This document shows positions 57,629 to 64,000 of a DNA stretch of 64,000 bases, in pieces. Below the pieces are notes generated by a model. That model was given only the letters and a program-made list of their open reading frames with translations. It was not told the DNA's origin and searched no databases. This stretch comes from Marsupella aquatica (lineage: Eukaryota; Marchantiophyta), in assembly GCA_973895155.1 (NCBI GenBank), contig OZ316893.1, positions 7,564,001-7,628,000 of the forward strand. Direction: 5' to 3'. The translations under genes and the position numbers were made by a program. Every line of letters starts with the position of its first letter. Position 1 is the first letter of the stretch.

Positions 57629-57737
57629 CATTTGAGTGGATAGGAAAGCATCTCAGAGAGTGAAAACAATTGAAACTCCACCCTCCAAGTTCTTGGAAAG
57701 CCTCTCTAAGGAAGTGCAGGGGAGTCTGGGTACAAGA

Positions 57738-57892
57738 GTCACCAGCTATTTACAAAGCAAAGCTCGAACAGTCGCACTAGTAAATTACTTAATTAAACCA
57801 ATAATAAATGGACACCATGATGGTCACCACCTATTTACAAGCAAAGCTCGAACAGTAACATTGAGTAAAGTACTTCAACCCATAATGAACAG
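57738..57892. repeat. Two-copy direct repeat, about 80 bp
   Basis: Both units share GTCACCA-C-TATTTACAA, GCAAAGCTCGAACAGT and AGTAAA-TACTT. They start near 57738 and 57821. Confidence 0.75.
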
Positions 57893-59490
57893 TCTAGAGG
57901 TGGGAGTATGATGGGGCTATATTGTCCCAGAGTCAAGTGGTCCGTGAGGGAAAAGTCCCACCTCCAAAGTTCCAAGAGCGTGAGTCACACTGTACTTCAG
58001 CTTGGGACCAGGGTCGCGTCGCCAAACACATTCCAGTCAGCTAATTTTTATAGCCAAAAAATTCGCCAAACCCTTCCTTGGGATTAGGTACTGTAGATGA
58101 ACAAAGAGAAGTTTTGACAAAGAAATATAAACATTTGCCACATGCTTAGGTAACAGAAGTGTCAGGACCACTCCTGAGAGTTGACTGTATAGGCAGGCAA
58201 GCCCATGCCAAGCCACTGTTGGGCCAGTGTCCTTCCACAAAAATGTACTTGATAGCCAGTTTCATCCCACTTACATAGTTACATGTACTTGACCACCAGC
58301 TCGTCCTCCTGCAAACCTATGTACCTGTAGCAAGTAGTTGAGCAGTACATCCGTTTGGAAGGATGAAGGACTTCCATTCAGCAAATTACTTGCATTCCCA
58401 TGTCAGCAAGACTTGATATGGTTAAGGTGTTTCTTATATGGTTTTACTTTTCCTCACTTCTTAAAGGCTGTGGTTCAAACTAACTTGCCAAATCTTCTGA
58501 TAGACATCCTAGACTTGTTGCCACCTGATTCTTATGTATGGATCCAAGGCAACACACCTTTGGAGTGGGGCAAGAGATGGTTGCCCCCCAGTGTTTTTTT
58601 TAGTGGCTAATATTAGCTATTATTTTGTTGTCTCATTAGCCAGTGTTTCACCTAATCCCTGGCCCCATTAGCCAGAATCTAACGGTCAGCCTTAAATCTA
58701 GGGAGATCTGATGGTCAGGAAAATAATTGAATAGAAAATTTTCTGAGCATCTTTTCTCTCACACACTTTACATTCGCCACTCCGGCTAAAAAATGAAATC
58801 ATTAAAAAATACGCTGTTGCCCCCTCTTGAGGCATGCAACCATGAGATCTGCCAAATCTTATGACAGACATCCTAGACTTGTTGTCACCCGATCCTTAGG
58901 GACAAATCCCGAAGTGCTCGCCAGAATTACACCTTGGGCGTGGGGCCTCCCATACTGAGACTTAGAACCATGAGATTGCCATGGTAGCTACTGGCAATCG
59001 ACCTCAAGTACAAGTCCTGAAGTCCTGTACCTCAAGTGGTGTACCTCAAGTACATCCACCGTACTGTCCTAGTCTAGTACGTGCGAATGATGCTACAGTA
59101 ATCAATCCGTGCTTTGATTCAGCTCTAATAATACTCTACAAATTTCACTAGTTTATAATACTGTGAGATTCCAAATCGGCACAATCATTATCCGGAAATA
59201 GTATGTACGAAGGTTTTGTAGAGAAGTACATTAGCTTAGTTTTGTCCTGGAGGACCGCAATCCCGATCGTGCGATGAGGTGATGAGGTGATGAGATGATG
59301 ATCATCCACGTCTGCGCGGTCCCCTTATTTACATGTCCGCATTGGTTATTACCCACTTGTCCGTCTCATCTACGGTGGTACCAAACGCTCATGTTTGCTA
59401 ACGAATACACTGTTGACATGTGGATTGATCGACGCTCGACGAGAGCTGAGTGTCCGTAAGCAAGTCCTGTACTATAAATGTGCTTTTTCT
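57893..59490. other. Intergenic repeat-bearing sequence, no gene seen
   Basis: A block of about 50 bp with GCCAAATCTT, GACATCCTAGACTTGTTG and CACC-GAT text occurs at 58490-58535 and again at 58848-58895. AATTCGCCAAA followed by CCTTGGGATTAGGTA at about 58058-58089 recurs inverted near 63600-63631. No gene can be supported. Confidence 0.45.
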
Positions 59491-59676
59491 GTTTTACATT
59501 TTCGCTTACAGAAGCGAAAGTTAAGCCCACATGAACCTTTTACATTTTAGCTTACATAAGCGAAAGTGAAGCCCAAATGAACCGTTTTACATTTTAGCTT
59601 ACATAAGCGAACGTGAAGCCCACATGAACCCTTTACGTTTTAGCTTACATAAGAGAAAGTTAAGCCCACATGAACC
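59491..59676. repeat. Four-copy 47-bp tandem repeat with hairpins
   Basis: Each unit reads TTTTACATTTT, then (A/C)GCTTACA-(T/G)AAGCG, then AAGCCCACATGAACC. The first unit has a perfect stem (TTTCGCTTACAGAAGCGAAA). Units start near 59491, 59538, 59584 and 59631. Confidence 0.9.
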
Positions 59677-59779
59677 GAGGGGTTTGTCTGCCCATTCCTA
59701 TGGATTGCAATACAAATTACATCATTTTACATTCAAAATTCAGAGAGGTTGGCTATATTTGGAGGACTATTTGTTTGTT

Positions 59780-60145
59780 TTTGAGAAGGATGCCTCGAGT
59801 AGTTTTTGCAGTCACCCTGATCAATTGTGAAATGCTACTTTTGAGTATACTTGTGTATTTATTTGGACAACTTTGGAATCTCTATTTTACATCAAAATTT
59901 TTGAGCATATTCTAAGATTTTTTGAGATCATTTGTTCCATTGCTGACAAGTGCGACAATGGTCAAATATTATAAACTAATGGATGCCACACTTTTGTGAA
60001 GGAGGCCTTGAGTAGTTTAGGCACAAATACTTACCACTTTAGAGAAGGGAGCTTCACTTACACCCTGAGTAGTTTGGGCACAAGCAAAGACTTACCACTT
60101 AGGGAACTTCACTTTTGCGAAGGATGCAATGAGTAATTTTTCAAT
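59780..60145. repeat. Degenerate repeats (GAAGGA...GAGTAGTTT)
   Basis: GAAGGAtGCC(T/C)-GAGTAGTTT, GGCACAA and ACTTACCACTT recur near 59787, 60000, 60065 and 60118 with variable spacing. This is an old tandem array. Confidence 0.55.
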
Positions 60146-61500
60146 GGCTTGTTTACAGGTCACATGATCAAAACTTTAATGAGTGATATCAGAATATTTT
60201 TTTGCGTTTTGAGTCACTCAATCCCAACTTTGGAAGGGCTTTAGAGGAACCCCCTAGGTACACCCGGGCTTGACATTCTCCATAAGGGGGAACTGAATCA
60301 TTATAATCTATAAGACTCTAGTGAAAATATATAAAAAAATAATTATAAATAAATAAATAAATATATATATATATGTTGGGAGCAGAGAAGTCCTTAAGTT
60401 GGACAATCACTGACAGAGTAGAGACCGTGGTCCTGGGTCTACTCAATACAGCGCACTGCCCAACAACAGAAAGTGCCAACAAAAAAGTTGGATCACAAGG
60501 TGAGTAGGTGACATTGGATCTGCAATCCCATCAGAAGAGGGGCTGAGGGTGCCCAGGTGACTTGTGAGTTTTGGGCAGGTGACACTTGTGACGCACTGAG
60601 AAGCCTCCTATTAGCACAAAGTTTGTATATCTTATTATAGCCATTAGATTTCTGTATGGTGAAATCTGGGCCATTGATTTTGGCAAATAATCACTGAATT
60701 TGTAGCATTTGCAACACACTTAATCTAGTAGCAGATGTTCAGCACAGAAAAGAAACACTCATGTCACCAAGCTAGTGGTCCCAAACTCAGTCCTCATAAG
60801 TGTCCCATTGGACATAGTTGTAGGAATTGTACAAAAAATTACAAATACATAGCCAAGGACTTTTCCTCACCTGCAAGTCAATCGTGTTAGATGGCGCCCA
60901 AAAAGTGAAATTCATTTGATGGGGTACGTTATGGATTTTTCTTCTATGGGAGCTTGACAATTACATAGGGTGGTATTGCTTCATTGAAGGCCTTGCTTTC
61001 TTGTTGTATATACTGCAATATGAATTGACAATAAAACAAAGTACTCTGAGACCACCCAACACTAAACGGGGTTAAGCCAGGGGACAAAGTGGACATGTTG
61101 TTTTTCTATGGATGCTTTTATCAAACTACTTACTAGGCTTGAATATTGATTGTAGTAAGAGCAGTTTTTCTATTTTACCACATTCACTATAAATGAGTAA
61201 GCGCTTAGAAAAATCATCTAAGTAAGCAAAATTATCTTAGCAAGGGTGGAAGTGGAATGAAGAACAGTGTGCAGGCTTGAATCCCAGCTTGGGAGTGACA
61301 ATGGACATCACTGCAAACAAGGAACAATCTTATGTAGTAAGGGATCGGCTCGAACAAAAAAGGACAGTCCAGATAGATCCATGTCATCTAAACAAATTCC
61401 CTTCCCCAGTTAAAGCAACTCAATATCCAACCCCTGAAACCACAAACTCCCAACATGTGTTGCACAACAAATATATAGTGGTTCAAAATAACTATGCATA
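60146..61500. other. Intergenic sequence with AT microsatellite
   Basis: An A/T array (AAATAAATAAATATATATAT) lies at about 60345-60375. A frame at 61277-61501 contains a few copia-like words (QYPTPETT) but no domain. No gene is supported. Confidence 0.35.
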
Positions 61501-61504
61501 AAGA

Positions 61505-61665
61505 GACCCATGTTTGGCTAATGTTAGGAGTGGACCTATGCTCCGCTAATTAAATTAGCAGACCTGTGCTTATAAATATTAGGGGAGTACTCTTGCTTGA
61601 CTAACTTCAATGACAACGGGCCCTGCTTGAGTAATTCAATAGCATTGGACCCATGCTCAGCACTG
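61505..61665. repeat. Degenerate repeat, inverted relative of 9.3 kb array
   Basis: GACCCATG-TT-GGCTAA, GACCTATGCTCCGCTAA and GACCCATGCTCAGC recur about every 45 bp. The core GACCCATGC is the reverse complement of the GCATGGGTC core seen at 9260-9480. Confidence 0.5.
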
Positions 61666-62214
61666 TCACACCATTCTAGGTAGTGTTAGAGTGTATCGTA
61701 CTATCTAGATCCGTATGTTTGGTATGTGTGCTATATGAGCCGATAAGGTTCCGTCAGGTTTGTGTGAGAGGGTACTTCTCACTTGTGAGCCCGCTTGTGA
61801 GGCATTGAAAGGTCATCTTTCAATGTTGAGTCTTGGAGAGAGAGGAGCTTGAGTGGCTATGGTGGCTGTGAGCTCCGTTTGTGTAACGTGGATTGACATA
61901 TATGTGTGTGATCGGATCGGTGTGGGATCGATGGGGTATTGTTGACCGGGATCGTTGTGCCGATTGTATTGAGATTAATTGTGGGTTTTGGACATGTGTG
62001 GACATGAGTTCCACTTGTATTCCATTCTCTTGTGTTTGTGATGTGGCAGTGTGACTATGTTTGGATGTATGTGACAAGCGATGTATGTTGTGTAGCGATG
62101 TGTATGCGCACGACAGCACATGTGAGACTACAAATCATATCCCCTGCATATGACACTGGTTACATGCTAGTAATGTAGCTAATAAAGCGCAATCAAAACT
62201 TATTCCCTGAGCCT
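61666..62214 (+). other. GT-rich LTR-like sequence
   Basis: A GT-rich stretch runs from GTGTTAGAGTG to GCTAATAAAGCGCAATC. The AATAAAG near 62181 and the low complexity could mark the R region of an old LTR. The minus-strand open frame here is a shadow of the GT bias. Confidence 0.3.
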
Positions 62215-62227
62215 AGTGTCTAGAGTG

Positions 62228-62478
62228 AAAACTCTGGACCCTGACTCTGATGAGAGCAGAACTGAAGTAAGGGTGAGGGTGAGTAGCATGGAACACCGTG
62301 ACTCTAACTGAGCACAACAGAAAGCAAGGGTGAGGATGAATAGCGTGGAAGACCGTGACTCTAACTGAGCACAACAGAAAGTAAGGATGAGGGTGAATAG
62401 CATGGAATCCACTCTAGACCGTGACTCAAACTGAGAGCACAACTGAAAGTAAGGGTGAGGGTGAATAGTATGGACTCC
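62228..62478. repeat. Four-copy tandem repeat, 60-80 bp
   Basis: Units read CCGTGACTCTAACTGAGCAC, AACAGAAAGTAAGG and GTGAGGGTGAATAGCATGGA with small differences. Copies start near 62228, 62298, 62352 and 62421. Confidence 0.9.
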
Positions 62479-63395
62479 TTTTCTATGCAAGGTTTTTTTC
62501 CCCTCCTCCTCGGCTCCTCTGTATTTTAGTTTAAAAAAAACTGGTATTAAAGCTAGTACAATTAATACAACTTGTCATCTCACCTTCCACCTACGATTTT
62601 CGTAATTAATTAATCTGACTATTTCTTGTAGTGCGTCGTCTGTAGTGCTCTACAGTATGTGGATTGATGTTATTTTATTTGCAATCGAAGTTCTGACATT
62701 AAACTCGTCCCTCCTGAAGTGCACCATGACGAGCAGAACAATTCGAATCCAATGTACCACACTCCAACCCCCACCCCAGGCCATGGTCGTGGCCTGCTAG
62801 GACTGCCCGCTTCACCTTTTACTGTTCTATAGTGCTCCACAAGTAAAATCCACGTCTAACATGAAGGCAAAGGAATCTTGATGTATCAACTTTTTTTTTA
62901 TAAGGTGGGCAAGTAGGTGGCTAGTGCCATTGGCTTGCCTAGGAGAGGTGGCGATCTCATGTTTCCGTGCCTCAGGAGGGGTGCCGACCTCTTGCCCACC
63001 CAAGGTATGGATATGGCAAGCAATCCATCCATCTATAAGGATTGCGTAGTGACAAGCCTAGGGTGTGTACCAGAGCTTTTGGCAAATTTGAACCAGAGCC
63101 TCTAAGATGAATAAGTGAGGATAACTAAGGCCATATAAGAGACACCATAACTAAATCTCACAGCAATGTTAGCCTTGTGAATGTAAATTAATATTGTGTA
63201 ATGGAATTGAACCCCTCCATGCCCTCAAATACACCACAGTTAACTCTCTCCAAGTGAATGCTCTTGGGAAGGCGGATGCACCATACCAGGTGTTGCATTC
63301 CTTGATAAGTGCACCCTCTCTAAAAAGTGACTTATCAATTAAGCGCACTTGATTTAGATTACTTTGAAAAATTTACAGCCCCTCAGGAGGTGCTG
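62479..63395. other. Intergenic sequence, no gene seen
   Basis: A short frame at 62917-63105 has no domain. The sequence looks like ordinary decayed intergenic DNA. Confidence 0.4.
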
Positions 63396-63525
63396 CTGAT
63401 GAAGTATATTTTTGTGATAGGACACTTGCAAACAAGCCCAACACTAGCTTGGGAGGGACTGATGAAGTATATTTTTGTGATAGGACACTGGCAAACAAGC
63501 CCAGCACTGGCTTGGGAGGGACTGG
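63396..63525. repeat. Two-copy 61-bp tandem repeat
   Basis: Both units share TGATGAAGTATATTTTTGTG, ATAGGACACT-GCAAACAAGC and CTTGGGAGGGACTG, starting near 63398 and 63460. The copies are almost identical. Confidence 0.9.
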
Positions 63526-64000
63526 CGAGCCTACCTTGACTACAGTAGATACTTCTGTCACCTCGGAATTTGGCGAATCCCTTTGTTAACAGAGACCTAC
63601 CTAATCCCAAGGCAGATTTGGCGAATTTTCGCCAATAAAAAAAACGCTGATCCGCATCCACAGACAAGGAGATGCTACAAAATACGAGTGCAATCAGATA
63701 ATCATCGTTTGGGTCCCAACAACTTACTTACGTCCGGCCACAGTGCTGACATTAATGGAGGTCAGAGCTCAAAAAAGGCAGCTTTTTCTGCTTTCGTAAA
63801 CTTCATTTGACGTCGGTCTGAAATACCACAACTCCGCCACATTTTCCTCGTGCTGATCCTGGGGACCATCCCGTTTTACTGTAGTCCCATACGCAGCCTG
63901 TCAGCTGGCTTCCTCCACTGCCGAAAGATATCATTCCTACTGTACTGTATGCTCTCGAGCACATGGGATTCTCCCCAGCATTGGAAGTCCAGTCTTGTGA
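63526..64000. other. Window end, no gene seen
   Basis: Contains the inverted partner (about 63600-63631) of the 58.06 kb motif, and the local hairpin GGCGAATTTTCGCC near 63618-63631. The plus-strand frame at 63583-63810 has no domain. Confidence 0.35.

Noticed and set aside
1-64000. CRISPR arrays, bacterial operons, rRNA genes
   Set aside because: Tandem repeats here have no uniform spacers, all real genes have spliceosomal introns, and no rRNA sequence was recognised.

Overview
The window is nuclear DNA of a land plant. Four intron-bearing genes can be read to the base and all belong to plant families: an organellar EngB/YihA GTPase, the sphingoid long-chain-base kinase LCBK1, the plant eIF4E-binding protein CBE1 and a secretory class III peroxidase. 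Introns are short (about 100-570 bp in the coding parts), 5' leaders are long and rich in GA/CT, and the space between genes is filled with decayed transposons and local tandem repeats. This points to a non-seed plant (bryophyte or lycophyte grade) more than a flowering plant, but the exact lineage is inference.

Layout: 235-2140 (-) EngB-like GTPase, 4 exons. 2.2-10.3 kb holds repeats, including a complete short Ty1/copia-type LTR element with a perfect 5-bp target duplication (3981-6663). 12144-16694 (+) is LCBK1, 8 exons, with a purine-rich leader starting near 10.4 kb. 16.7-24.4 kb is intergenic, with tandem repeats, a broken LINE fragment (-) and a repeat-rich leader region. 24454-28916 (+) is a decayed retroelement coding region: gag, two CCHC knuckles, an aspartic protease and then, where reverse transcriptase would be expected, a full-length cytosine-5 DNA methyltransferase of DNMT3-like motif order. 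30.4-35.7 kb is a PIF/Harbinger-type transposon with a broken transposase (+) and a broken Myb/SANT-like partner (-). 36-41.8 kb has relics and then the CpG-rich promoter and leader of CBE1. 41868-49289 (+) is CBE1, 9 exons. 50.4-51.95 kb has unidentified coding-like fragments. 51999-54348 (-) is the peroxidase, 4 exons. 55.5-64 kb is repeat territory, including an RNase H1 N-terminal/viroplasmin-type domain ORF lying between inverted repeats.

The host genes do not form one pathway: they cover organelle ribosome assembly, sphingolipid signalling, cap-dependent translation and cell-wall/redox chemistry. The most unusual locus is the gag-protease-methyltransferase element. Each of its six in-frame stops is one C-to-T change from a Gln or Arg codon, the pattern left by deamination of methylated cytosine, so an element carrying a cytosine methyltransferase appears to have been eroded by cytosine methylation.
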